Part shown: positions 1-10,301 of the stretch, piece by piece
How positions within the stretch are numbered: position 1 is the stretch's first letter
How the letters are laid out: every line of letters begins with the position of its first letter
NCBI GenBank assembly: GCA_038030265.1
Contig: CM075939.1
Location: 8,475,253-8,539,252 of the forward strand
Length of the DNA: 64,000 bases
Direction of reading: 5' to 3'
Origin: Corythucha ciliata
Taxonomy: Eukaryota; Arthropoda; Insecta; Hemiptera; Tingidae
Translations under genes and position numbers: made by a program
Notes under the pieces: generated by a model
Database searches by the model: none
What the model was told of the DNA's origin: nothing
What the model saw: only the letters and a program-made list of their open reading frames with translations

Positions 1-480
1 GAGATAAACCTCGCAAAATTTGTTTTCAGAAACAAACAGCCACGAAATTATTGGTTTTACAGTGGCAAAACAACTGCGAAACTGGTTTTTCTGAGAGCCG
101 CAGAACAGCGAAAATGGGGCTTTAGCGAGATAAATCCGTGAAATGGTTCCCTGAGTGCGAAATAAGCAAAATTGTTTTTTTAGTCGGCCAGACCTGCGAA
201 AATGGAGTTTTGGTCGGCCAAATCCGTGAAATTGGACTCATTAAATCACGCCACCCCACGAAATCGGTTTATCTGCTACAAAAAATGGCAAAATAAATTA
301 ATTTTTTTTGTGAGCGGAATGATTTTCTAGTGAGGCAGACCCACTAAAATGTATTTTTAGCGAGAAAAATCCACGTACTGTTATTTTAGAGCGCGAAATC
401 CGAGAAATTGGTTTCTTAATGCGCAGATCCACAAAATGTTTTTTAAAAAATTTGCGAGATAAATAGTTTGAAACATTTTT
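1..480 (+). repeat. Degenerate ~30-bp-period repeat, family A
   Basis: The stretch is built of loosely conserved units in which a 'GCGAAATTGG' or 'CGTGAAATTGG' core is followed by a T-run and then by 'GTCGGCCAAAT'-like words. Successive cores recur about every 28-33 bp. Unit identity is low, so this is an old minisatellite-like array. The same family appears in reverse orientation at 32255-32590 and in scattered form at 1380-1435 and 42590-43260. No coding signal is seen. Confidence 0.55.
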
Positions 481-726
481 TGAATAAGGGAACTCCACAA
501 AATCGGTGGTGACACTGTATGATTTCTACTTTTTGATGGTATCTCGGGGTGCGCAGCTGCCCCACTACGGCTTTGATTTTGAGGCTATAGTGGAGGGCAA
601 CTGCCCTGCCCTGCCACCCTCTGCCTACGCCCTACTTAATGATTTACGGCTAAAATTTAAAAGAGGCGTGACCAAGCAAGTGTCCGAATTCTCTAGTTGA
701 TATTTCTAAAAAATTAAAAATTTGAG
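481..726. other. No recognised feature
   Basis: A 64-codon open frame (506-700, plus strand) is present, but it has no recognisable domain and no supporting context. I see nothing else here. Confidence 0.4.
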
Positions 727-855
727 TCGGGGCGTAGGTAGGAATTTGTCCTAGGTAAGGACCAGACTAAAATCACGTTCGGGTGGGGGTGCGGGGGAGT
801 CTTTTCACATTTTAGCTTTCAATCCCTGTTTAATCCACACATTCCATACTTTTCT
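727..855 (+). repeat. Dispersed repeat, copy 1 (pairs with 60092-60215)
   Basis: The words 'GGCGTAGGTAGGAATTTGTC' and 'TTTCACATTTTAG' occur in the same order and at similar spacing at 60092-60215. Sequences beginning 'GTGGCGTA' are common ends of cut-and-paste DNA transposons, so a MITE end is plausible. The superfamily is not determined. Confidence 0.45.
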
Positions 856-2029
856 TTGCGATAAATCCTCCCCCGTAGTGGAATAGGTAGAGCCTAGTCC
901 ACTAGTCTCAAATAGTCCTCCCATTCGCAGATCAACTTGAGGATTCTCCACGGGACTTCGTACGTCCACCTCAAATCGAAATACTCGGAGAAAATGACCA
1001 TAAAAATCTACCAGTTAAGGGGGATTATGGAGGAAATGAACAAAATGGGCGAAACCACGTGGGGGTTATTGACACGGGAATCCGAAAATTCAAACGTACC
1101 TATTTATAATCTGAAGTGGCGTTTGGATAGATTCTCACAGTGATGTCGCCGTTTCAGGCCACTTTCCCCCGTTTACAGAAGCTGAACCCTGCTGAGATCT
1201 ACCCCCCCCCCTACGCCCTTGCCCAAAGTAGTTACTTTTGAAAACTTGAAAACCATGTGATCCCTACGTGGAAAAATAAATTGAGCCCCCCCCCTCACCA
1301 TAGAGGGGCCCCACGTTAATCCTGAGCCCGGGGGCTAAAGAGGCAAACACGGGGCGTTGGATTTAGTACGAGCAAAGTTCTTTTTCCCGTGAAATTTGGT
1401 TTTATCATGAGCCAAACCCATGAAATTATTTTTAGATTGAGAACATTGATTAGGGTTGCCAGGTGTCAGGCCCTGACAGGTTGGCAGGGGGGGGGGGTGT
1501 CAGGGATGAAATCGGGATACCTCCCACCTTCCCAAGGCGCTTGGGGGAGGGGGTGACCAGCCTCAAACAAACGAGCAATTATTACGTCTGTTCCGGCAAA
1601 GGTGTTCGGAGCACATCAGTTGCCATGAGACTGACCAATTAAATTTAAGTGTTATTGGCTGGTCTTGTCCCGCCAATACCGTCTTTTGGAATTTGGCTGC
1701 TCGCTGAAGGCAAATATACCCCAGGCAGACGCTCATATTCGTATTCAGATCCATAAAACCTATCGAATGAGACTATTTACGATGAATAAGTTCTTTTCGA
1801 AAGAACTTATTCATTCTCGTCGCGTGGTAGAGGCGAGGGGGAGGGCGGACCGCCCCGGGCTACCTATCAGACGGGGCCCCCCAAAAAGCTTAAATACGGA
1901 AAAATGAGGATTTTAAAATTCTATATCCGTATGTGAAAAGTTTGGACAGCGATTTGGCTTCTTTCTACGAGTTCCAGCCCATACTCGACCTGGAGAAATT
2001 TAACATTACAAGTGATATAAGCAGAGTGT
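856..2029. other. Non-coding DNA, nothing recognised
   Basis: No gene is recognised. The stretch holds C-runs near 1201, 1288 and a G-run near 1485, a short family-A piece at about 1380-1435, and the palindrome listed separately at 1782-1814. Short open frames on both strands look like chance. Confidence 0.4.
1782..1814. repeat. Near-perfect 33-bp palindrome
   Basis: Two 15-bp arms (1782-1796 'ATGAATAAGTTCTTT' and 1800-1814, its exact reverse complement) flank a 3-base centre. It could form a tight hairpin or cruciform. No surrounding element was identified. Confidence 0.7.
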
Positions 2030-2645
2030 GAAAAAGCGCTAAATTCGTGGCTTTAACAGCGAAAAAGCGCTGATTCGTGGTCTCAAAATGCAATTTCCAG
2101 ATCAAAATTGAAAAACCCGTCGATTCGCAGTGCATGTCGGCCACCCCTCGACTAAAAGGTAGAAATCAAATCAAAAGTGTTGTTTTTGGGGCGGCTAAAA
2201 TTAAGAATACACTGTATTCTCACTGTTATTTGTATAAAGCTGTACAAGTTAAAAAAAAAAGCAGCTAATATTGACAAAAACAACGCTCATTCGGGCTAAA
2301 AAAGGGCAAAAATGGCAATTTAACAAATGAAATTACAAAATATTGCACATTCGCACATAAAAAAGAGAATAAGTGCTAATTCACGCGAAAACGCTATTTT
2401 AAAGTTGAAATTGAGAAAAGTCGTCAATTCGCCGGAAACGTCAGAGTCGGGGAAAACGTTAATTCGCAAATATAAAATTGAAGAAAATCACTAACATGAA
2501 ATTGAGAAGACGCAAATCCGTAGTTTCTAAAAGATTCGAGGGTCAAACTGAAAATCAGCGCAAAATAAAATTACTTTTGTAGGTCTAAAATATAAAAACA
2601 ACGCGGCTAAAATTGAAAAATCTCCAATTAGCGTGGCTAAATTAA

Positions 2646-2677
<32 letters not shown>

Positions 2678-3240
2678 AACAGTAATTTTCAGCTCAAAGC
2701 TCAAATTGTGAAAAAATGCTAATTCGCGTTCATAAGAACTGCAGCTGAAAATTAGGAAAACGCCAAGTCGTGTCTAAAAGGGAGAAAAGTCGCTAATGCA
2801 AGCGATAAAAACGCTACTGCGTTGCTAAATTGTGGAAAATCACGAAACCCTGGCTTAAATTGAAAAGACGCAAATGCGTGGCTTTCGTTTGAGGCTGAAA
2901 AAAAAAAACAAACAAACAAAACAAAAAAAAAACGCTAATCCATAGCAAAATTTGAAAGGAAAATGAACAATAAATGCTCATTTGTGGCAAAAATTTGGAA
3001 AAACCCGCTATTTTTCGGCTAATATTAAGGAAAAAACTTATAAAAAACGCTAATTTTCAGCTCAAACCGAGTAAAGTGTTAATTCTCTGGTCCCCGCCTA
3101 AACAAAATAGGAAAAAATCCGTAATTTGCAGCTAAAATTGAGAAAAACGCCAACTCGAGGAATGTTAAGAAACATACCTAATTCACGATAAAAACGCTAC
3201 TTTGCTGGTGAAATTGAGAAAAAGCACTAAGTAAGTACAA
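2030..3240 (+). repeat. Degenerate ~30-bp-period repeat, family B
   Basis: The region alternates the words 'GCTAATTCG' and 'GGCTAAAATTGAG', usually joined by an A-run, with a period near 29-31 bp. Individual units diverge strongly and indels are frequent. The same family makes up 3690-3900, 43380-44980 and 46370-47290 on this strand, and 31090-31730 and 60250-60465 in reverse. There is no sign of coding. Confidence 0.65.
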
Positions 3241-3689
3241 TTATACGAAAGATTTTGGCCATTTCTCGAAATTCTTCATTGGCAGGAGCAGGACTAGTTT
3301 TTGGCATTCGAGGCCATTTTCAACGCCTTTTTTGAGTCCAGTCTAAACAGGTTAGAGAGTTCCACCCATGTCACTAGGTGGGGCGTTAAATTTGAAGTTG
3401 TCCTTATGAATTTTATTAAATTTACGCGTCTATTGGCATTTTGTTACATTAGCAAATTAAAACCATCTATCTGACGCCACCCGCCCATTTTTCATACAGA
3501 TTTTTTCAGAAGTTATCCAGCCGACATGGAAAACAGGGATTTTTCGGGACTTTTGAAGAAATCTGGTGGGACAATCCTGCGGATTCTCGAAAACGGGACA
3601 ATCCTGATTTTTCGGAACGCCTGGCAACCCCACCATTGACACTTCCCGTTTTGCACGTCACTTTTGGGGGAGACAAACTCCAATTCGTG
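3241..3689. other. Non-coding spacer
   Basis: No gene is recognised. At 3520-3640 the phrases 'TTTTTCGGGACTTTTGAAG', 'GGGACAATCCTG' and 'CCTGGCAACCCCACC' look like a dispersed repeat ending in a 'TTGCCA' word similar to the ones at 1447 and 60029. Its identity is unknown. Confidence 0.3.
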
Positions 3690-3900
3690 ATTAAAATTGA
3701 GAAAATTCGCTAATTCTTAGTTTGGAAACGCTACTACGCTGCTAAAATTAAAAAAAACAAACTAATTACTAGTGGCTAAAATTGAGAAAAAGTCTAACAT
3801 GCGTCAAAAACTGCATACACGCCAACTCACGGCTTCTGATGGCAACTTTTGAGGTTGAAATTGAGAAAAAGCGCTAAATTATGGCTATAGGTGAAAAACC
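3690..3900 (+). repeat. Family B ~30-bp repeat, short block
   Basis: Repeated 'GGCTAAAATTGAGAAAAA' and 'CGCTAATTC' words continue the array at 2030-3240 after an unrelated spacer of about 450 bp. Confidence 0.55.
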
Positions 3901-3995
3901 TCATTGAGTTTAAGACCGTTTCTCTCGAACCATTCTTTGGCCGAAAATACATCCGATGCGGACTCATAGACAGTAAGGTCCCAATGATTATTCAG

Positions 3996-4972
3996 GGGGC
4001 CTGTTCTGTAAAGTTAACAACACTTGATAGCAACAGTCAATAGTGATGACGTCACCTTGAGATGTTCTGTAAGAAAACAACACTACTTGAAATGTCGTTA
4101 TACGTCATGAGTTAGGATTTGGTGTTGGTATCAAAACAGCACCTCGGGAGTGTTGTTAACGACACCGGCAGTTGATAAGAAGGAAGGATTACTCAATCTG
4201 TGTACTTTTTTGAGTTTATTTCTTGAATTAAGTGTTGACTTTGGTTTCCGTCATTGTCATTTCATGCCACTAGCTGTAACAGAGGGTAGCATTGTGTTTT
4301 GTGGACGTGGAAAAGTGCCCCTAAACTCAAACGTTACTGCCTCCCACAACTTTTTCGTAACCGCTGTGGATTGAGTGCCGATTGTGACACATTCGCGTAT
4401 TTTCGTGATATTATTGGAAAATTCTCGTTCTGTGACAAACAAGAGACGTAAATGGCTGATGGCCAGGGAAACTCGTGATCTAGGGACACGTCTCAACGAA
4501 CAAGGATCTCGGGGATACGATCAACACAACTAAAGGGCCTAGCCTCCTCGTATGGCGACATTCTAATCTTAAGAAAAAAGGAAAATAATGTCTTTTCAAG
4601 CGAGCTCACACAGTAAGTTGCTTATTTTTTACGTCTATCCATAGTTGGATTGACTTTTTTTCTCGAATTAGCAGGATGAATGCCCAGAGATTGCGGTTCT
4701 TCAATTGCTATTATTTTCGTCCTTGTGTAGCACTGAGACTTCTTCAGTCATAGCTGACAGATCGGGACATATAATATTCGAACGAAGTCCGATTGATGTG
4801 GTTCATTGTATCCAAATAAATTCATTATTGTTTATGGAAGTTTGTTCTTACAGAACACCAACACACAAAACGATCTCGACATGTAGAAGACGACAGTTGA
4901 TAACAACACCTACAATCGACTGTCGCTATCAACTGTCGTTTTGACTGTTGCTAACTTTACAGAACAGGCCCC
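3996..4972. mobile_element. MITE, 977 bp, with 22-bp TIRs and CAG target duplication
   Basis: The terminal inverted repeats start 'GGGGCCTGTTCTGTAAAG' and match perfectly for over 20 bp at the two ends. The trinucleotide CAG lies directly outside both ends (3993-3995 and 4973-4975), as expected for a 3-bp target duplication. Subterminal DNA carries further 'CAGTTGATA' and 'AACAACAC' words in both orientations. The interior has no transposase, so the element is non-autonomous. A second, unrelated-looking MITE at 36682-36812 also has GGGG termini and CAG duplications. Confidence 0.8.
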
Positions 4973-4975
4973 CAG

Positions 4976-5158
4976 AATCGATGTGTCGTCCGCGTGTAAT
5001 AGAAGATCACCGTTGTTTCTGGCTGTGGCGTCACAATTTTAATTTTTTATTACCCGCGCCACATGAAAATAAAAAAAAATCTGTTCATTCAGTTCTAGAA
5101 ATTCTAATAAAATCGAGTTACATAAAAATTCTTTAAAACGTTTAGTCATTACTCGATA
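4976..5158 (+). other. Probable LTR remnant and primer-binding site of Ty3 element 1
   Basis: This AT-rich stretch directly precedes 'TTGGTGACCC' at 5159-5168, a form of primer-binding site common in mag/gypsy-type elements, and lies just upstream of a gag start codon at 5199. The segment holds an AATAAA-like motif near 5107. Its left boundary is obscured by the MITE at 3996-4972, which probably inserted into the LTR, and no second LTR was found. Confidence 0.35.
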
Positions 5159-5198
5159 ATTGGTGACCCACCGACGTCTACGCACCGAACGTCTCAGC

Positions 5199-5800
5199 AT
5201 GAGCAACCCCGACATCGACAATCTCGCGGCGCAGTTGGCTGAACTGCAACGGCTAGTGCACCAACGTCCAGCTCTACCCGACGACGCTGCCCAACCGCCA
5301 GCTGTTCATCGCGTCAGCGTCAAACTCCCTCCATTTTGGAAGGAGAAACCACTACTTTGGTTTCGACAGGTCGACGCGCAGTTTCAACTCGCTGGAATTA
5401 CCCAGGAAACGACGAAATTTGCTCACCTCGTTTCTCAACTTGATGAACGCTTCATTAATGAAGTAGAAGACATCCTCGTTTATCCTCCAGCTCAAAATCC
5501 ATACACTGAACTCAAAAACGCTCTCGTCCAGCGGTTGTCTCTTTCGGAAGAACAGCGCGTCCGACAGCTGATTGCGGAACAAGAACTCGGTGATCGAAAA
5601 CCATCACAATTTTTGCGTCATTTGATTTCCCTCGCAGGAACTATCGCTTTCAATGACAACTTCATGCGAATCCTCTGGATCCAACGACTTCCTTCACACA
5701 TTCAAGCCATCTCACAAAACCAAGCTGATCTACCGCTCGATCGACTCGCCGTCAAGGCGGATAAAATAATGGAAGTACAACCCCTTCTACTTCCCTCTCC
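5199..5800 (+). pseudogene. gag: Gag of mag-like Ty3 retrotransposon (element 1), 3' truncated
   Basis: The product starts MSNPDIDNLAAQLAEL and contains the conserved Ty3 capsid words WFRQVDAQF, ITQETTKFAHLV, LGDRKPSQFLRHL and ADKIMEVQP. It would form the retrotransposon capsid. The reading frame leaves gag homology at about 5795, where the sequence jumps straight into the late part of the reverse-transcriptase domain in another frame. The zinc knuckle, the protease and the RT fingers and palm are therefore deleted. A related gag with the same motifs lies at 60467. The ATG at 5199 is chosen because an upstream in-frame extension runs into the primer-binding site. Confidence 0.85.
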
Positions 5801-7173
5801 TTCAAGTTCATCTCCGTGCTGTCTTCCAACGCCTCTCGCAACACGGCATCCTTGTTAATGCCAAGAAAACGGTCCTCGGATCCCCTTCAGTCCTTTTCTT
5901 AGGCTACCAAGTCACAGCAGACGGTATTCGACTTCCTCTAGAACGAATCCAAGCACTTCAAGACTTTCCCCAACCATCCACAGCTCAAGGTCTCCGCCGA
6001 TTCCTCGGCATGATCAATTTTTACCGTCGCTTCATCCCTTCGGCTTCAGAACTCCAAGCTCCTCTTCACGCCATGCTCTCTCAACTTCGTGGCAATCAAC
6101 CAATTCACTGGACCACGGAAACTGAAAATGCTTTCACCGCCTGCAAAAGTCATCTAGCTACCGCAACCCTCCTTGCCCACCCCAAACCCAACGCAGAGCT
6201 TGCTCTCTTCACTGACGCCTCCCAAACAACTATTGGCGCATCGCTTCAGCAAAAAGTCGGTGACTCTTGGCAGCCATTGGCCTTCTTCTCAAAAAAGCTG
6301 ACCCCACGTCAAGCGGAATGGCCTGCTTTCTACAGAGAACTACATGCGGTATACTCGGCGATCCAGCATTTCCGCCACATTCTGGAAGCACAACATTTCG
6401 TTGTCTACACCGACTACAAACCCCTCATCTACGCCTTCAGCCAAAAGAAGGAGAAACTTCCACCCATTCAATTAAACCAACTCTCTTTCATCGCCCAATT
6501 CTCCACAGATATTCGACACGTCAGCGGCACCGCCAACGTAGTCGCCGATGCCCTCACTCGCGTCGATTCCACCTCCGCAAACTCTTCCCCTCCCATCAAC
6601 CTCGACACACTCGCCCGTGCGCAACTTGAAGACGATGAACTTCGCGACCTCATGGCATCACCTACATCTCTTCAGCTCAGTCGCGCCAACGCACCCGGCT
6701 CGGACGTCACCCTTATCTGCGACACGTCGACACAAAGTCCTCGTCCTTACGAACCTTTCTCCATGCGCCGACAAATATTTCATTCCCTCCATGACCCAAG
6801 CCAACCCGGTGTCAAAACTTCTACGAAGCTTGTCACCCATCGATTCGTCCGGCCGCACATCCGTCGCGATTGCCGTACATGGACGCAGGCATGCATCCCT
6901 TGCCAACGTGCGAAAATAACACGTCACGTTCACTCTCCAACCGGCCATTTCCAGCCACCCACATCCCGCTTCGAACACATTCACGTCGACCTCATCGGAC
7001 CGTTGCCACCTGCTCAACAAAGATTTACGCGATGGCCAGAAGTATGTCCCCTCGAAGACATCTCTGCTCCCACCGTTGCACGCGCTCTCGTCAAAACCTG
7101 GATTTCCCGATTCGGCTGCCCCGCACGGATCACGACAGATCAAGGGCGACAGTTCGAATCCCAGCTATTCTAG
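5800..7173 (+). pseudogene. pol: Pol fragment (RT end, RNase H, integrase) of Ty3 element 1
   Basis: The open frame begins inside the RT domain ([41 protein letters not shown]). It continues through an RT-type RNase H ([42 protein letters not shown]) and then integrase: the zinc-binding H and C residues with CIPCQRAK, the first catalytic Asp in [10 protein letters not shown] and the second in [10 protein letters not shown]. Between LPPAQQ and TRWPEV about a dozen residues normally present in this family are missing. The frame ends at a TAG (7171-7173) in the integrase core. Element 1 therefore lacks both a complete RT and a complete integrase. Confidence 0.88.
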
Positions 7174-7580
7174 ACTCTAGGAGTCACTTTTGGCACCGAG
7201 CGCATCCGCTCCACACCTTATCATCCCGACGCTCCAACGCATGATTGAACGTTTTCATCGACAGCTGAAAGCCTCTCTAACTTGTCACCCAAATTTAACT
7301 TGGCTCGAAGCATTGCCTATCGTGCTCCTAGGAATTCGAAGCGCTTTTCGAGAGCATCTCAATGACTCACCCGCTGAACTCGTTTACGGCGAACCACTGC
7401 GCCTTCCAGGTGAATTTCTCACTTCCTCACCTCGCACTTCTCCAACGGATCCCTCCAACCTCGTCGATTGTCTTCGAAAACAGATGTCCCAACTACGCCC
7501 TGTACCAGCTGACCACTACTCGTCAAAAACACCCTTCGTCACCACCACACGAAAATTTACCCCTCCGATATCCGTATTGA
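7174..7580 (+). pseudogene. Integrase C-terminal part of Ty3 element 1
   Basis: After the TAG at 7171 the integrase frame continues briefly (GVTFGTERIRSTPYHP) and then shifts by one at about 7230-7240. The new frame reads MIERFHRQLKASLTC with the third catalytic Glu, then ALPIVLLGIRSAF, LVYGEPLRLPGEF and LRPVPADHYSSK. Homology stops near 7575, where unrelated AT-rich sequence begins. No 3' LTR follows, so the element is 3' truncated. Confidence 0.8.
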
Positions 7581-7842
7581 GCGGGAGAGATGAGAGATTT
7601 TTCGAGCGCAAAAAGTCAATTTTACCGATTTCATGGATTGGATATTTTATCATTTATAGTGCGTGAATGGGATGTCAAAACAATGCGGGAATGGTCAGTT
7701 TGGGCATTTTTAGCTGAGGCGGCCGATCGATTTTGCCATTTTCGTGACACTCAGTCATTTTAAGGCACACCAATGGCTTGGTTTGGTTTGGCCAATCTTG
7801 TCTTGTTCGACAGACCGGCTATTACTGCAGCCGGGGGTGGCG

Positions 7843-8460
7843 TTAAAATTGAATGGGAACAGCCGGTGGAAAGTCACATGAGTGGTTTGCAAGGAAGTTT
7901 TGTTCTCTCTTGGCGATTGTCTGACCCTGAACCAGTCTGACCCTGGGTCTGCGCTTTGTAAATAGTATAGCCTCCGTCTTATCACAATTTAAGGCAATTT
8001 TCCAACGAATAAAAAATTTACTAAGTTTTGCAAGAGCCGCATTCAATCTTTTAATTACAGTTACTGTCCTCCAAGAGCTCGTGTACAGGGCCGTGTCGTC
8101 TGCGAATTGAGCTATGCTTATACGGGGCACCTTATCTTTTATTAATAAGACAAAAAGGAGGGGCTAAGAATGGAGCCTTGTGGGACACCGGAAAATTAGA
8201 AAAAGGGAGGGGTAGACACCATTTACGGGGACAAACACAAAAAATTTTCTATCCTTGAGGTAAGCACTTATTATTTTTAGAATGTACGAGGGAAATCTCA
8301 ACTGAATTAACTTATTTAAAAGACCATTGTGCCAGACAGTATCAAAGGCTTTTTGAATGTCAAGTAATACCATCCCCGTGTGTTTTTTCTTATTGAAGTT
8401 TTGTATGACATCGTCAACCACACGGCACCTGTGACCCCAAGGATAAGAGAGCTTTAAGAT
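7843..8460 (-). pseudogene. Jockey-type reverse transcriptase fragment
   Basis: On the minus strand two overlapping frames give consecutive RT blocks: VVDDVIQNFNKKKHTGMVLLDIQKAFDTVWHNGLLNKL from about 8430 down, and FADDTALYTSS followed by FIRWKIALNCDKTEAILF. (Only pieces of each block are intact.) The catalytic FADD is present. A frameshift and a short deletion separate the blocks, so GVPQGS-type residues are degraded. The fragment has neither endonuclease nor 3' end. The family resemblance is to Jockey-group non-LTR elements. Confidence 0.8.
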
Positions 8461-8713
8461 CTACTTGGAAATTATTATATTTGGGGGGGGGGGGGTCTAT
8501 ACACTGAGATAACGTGACAATATGTTGTGTTATTCACGTTTAGCGTAACGCCAACGGCTTCAAGGGAGTTTAGCTTAGGAAGCCGCAATTCTGGAGGAGA
8601 GAATTATGAATAAGAAGAGCGACTCCTCCGCCTCTAGTGTTACCTTCTTTTCTATAAACTGCGTAGTCAGGAATATTTAATCGCATAGATGCGTTTACGC
8701 GTGTTTCATTTTA

Positions 8714-9067
8714 CCCTCTAACCGTATGGTGTAGCTCAGATCGTTAACCGTAAGGTTGGGTCGAATTCGACCCAAGCTCAAATTTTCCAAGTTCCCGAAG
8801 GGTTTGGGAGTAAATGTAACGTTTTTGATAACAAGTTGAAGTAATAAGATATTCGGACAGAAAAAATCAAATTGTATCGCACACAAACACTATCAAAAAT
8901 CATGTAATAGTTAATAAATTATCTGATTAGTGCACTCAGAAATACACAACATTATCACGTTTTCAGACAAACTAATGGCTTATAGGCACGATATGATAAT
9001 ACGTCACGGATATCCGGGATAATAATTCCTCTGGGTCGGATCCGACCCACACCTTACGGTTTGAGGG
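8714..9067. mobile_element. piggyBac-type MITE, 354 bp
   Basis: The ends read CCCTCTAACCGTATGG on the left and, in reverse complement, CCCTCAAACCGTAAGG on the right. Subterminal self-complementary words 'GGGTCGAATTCGACCC' and 'GGGTCGGATCCGACCC' lie inside both ends. The right flank is TTAA (9068-9071) and the left flank TTTA (8710-8713), consistent with a TTAA target site altered by one base. CCC termini at TTAA sites are typical of piggyBac. No transposase is present. Confidence 0.7.
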
Positions 9068-9310
9068 TTAAAGAGCAAATGCTTATGGTACGATCTTTTA
9101 AAAAGGAACATAGTTCAATCATTTTATTCTTACTCGTACAACAATTCCACTGTAGAAAGGAGATGTTTTTGAAAGAATTTGTATTATTCATCATTTAATT
9201 AAAAAAGGAAATAACGCCTTCAATTAGCTCTTTAGCCTTCAACGAGTGAATGTCTTTAGAGTGCCTACGTTTATTTTGTTGTGTTTGAAGGAGGAAGGAT
9301 TTATTGAACT

Positions 9311-10232
9311 ATGGACTTGTGCTCTAAATGCCACACCTGCCTGGGTGAAGGAGTTTTCTTTTCGTGTACGGGATGTTCCGGTAAGTTTCATCCTTTGTGT
9401 GTTAATAAGAACGAAGCGTATTATAAAAAAATGTCGGCTGATTATAAAGCGAAGTGGAAGTGTCCAGAATGTAAAAATCAGCCACTCGCTGAGGTTGTGA
9501 ACCCTGCGGCTCCACTTACTCATGAAGAGATGAGGGAGCTCTTCAATATGGTAAAATGCATAAAAAGCGAAATTGATTCGGTTGGGGGCTTAAAAACTCT
9601 GTTAGATGATGTCAAAGAGTTAAAAAAAAAGTGTCATATTTATGAGTGATAAGTTTGACTCGTTTAAGAGCGATGTTAAAAAAGTGAAGGAGTGTCTGCG
9701 GGACTTTGAACTGAAGACTGTTTCGAATGAAAAAAAAGTGTCGGAACTCCAAAAAAGAGTCGATTTCCTCGAGCAACAGGCTTTAAAGAAAAATTTAGAA
9801 ATAAAAGGGAAACCGGAAACAGCGAATGAGTCATGCGATTCAATTGTCGGAGACGTACTTAAAGCGTTGAAAGTGGAAGCCACGGTCTGTGATGCTTTCC
9901 GAACAGGAGTTGCTGACGCTAATTTAAAACGCGAGAGACGTATTATTGTCAAGTTTGCAACTGAGAAGGACAAGATAAAAGTTGTTGGTGAAGCGAAAAA
10001 GTTAAAGTTAAAAGCAAACGACCTAATTCCTTCTTGGTCGGACACTCCGATTTACATCAATGACCATTTGACCCCGAACGTGATGAATCTGCTGTATAAA
10101 ACAAAAGTATTCGCGCGCGAAAATGGTTTTAAGTTTGTCTGGTGCCGGAACTTTAAAGTTTTTCTGCGTAAAGACACTGACTCTAAAAGGCTTCTTATTT
10201 CTAGGGAGGAGGATCTTGCTGTTCTTAAATAG
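9311..10232 (+). pseudogene. ORF1 of CR1-like element: PHD finger, coiled coil, RRM-like part
   Basis: The first segment (9311-9649) opens with a PHD-type zinc finger (CSKCHTCLG, CTGCSGKFHPLC, KWKCPEC). The second (9642-10232) is a Lys/Glu-rich predicted coiled coil, followed by a region resembling the nucleic-acid-binding part of these proteins (RRIIVKFATEKDK, PIYINDHLTP, FVWCRNFKVFLRK). The two overlap in different frames at a run of nine A (9622-9630), so a one-base indel there would join them into one protein of about 300 residues. ORF1 proteins of this type bind element RNA. Confidence 0.85.
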
Positions 10233-10301
10233 TTGTTCCCTTATTTTGTTAATTTGCTTTATCTAGTGTAATTAGTCGATTAATTTTTGTACCCTTTTGT
10301 T

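Noticed and set aside
506..700. 64-codon open frame as a host gene
   Set aside because: No domain, no neighbouring exon and no composition signal to separate it from chance.
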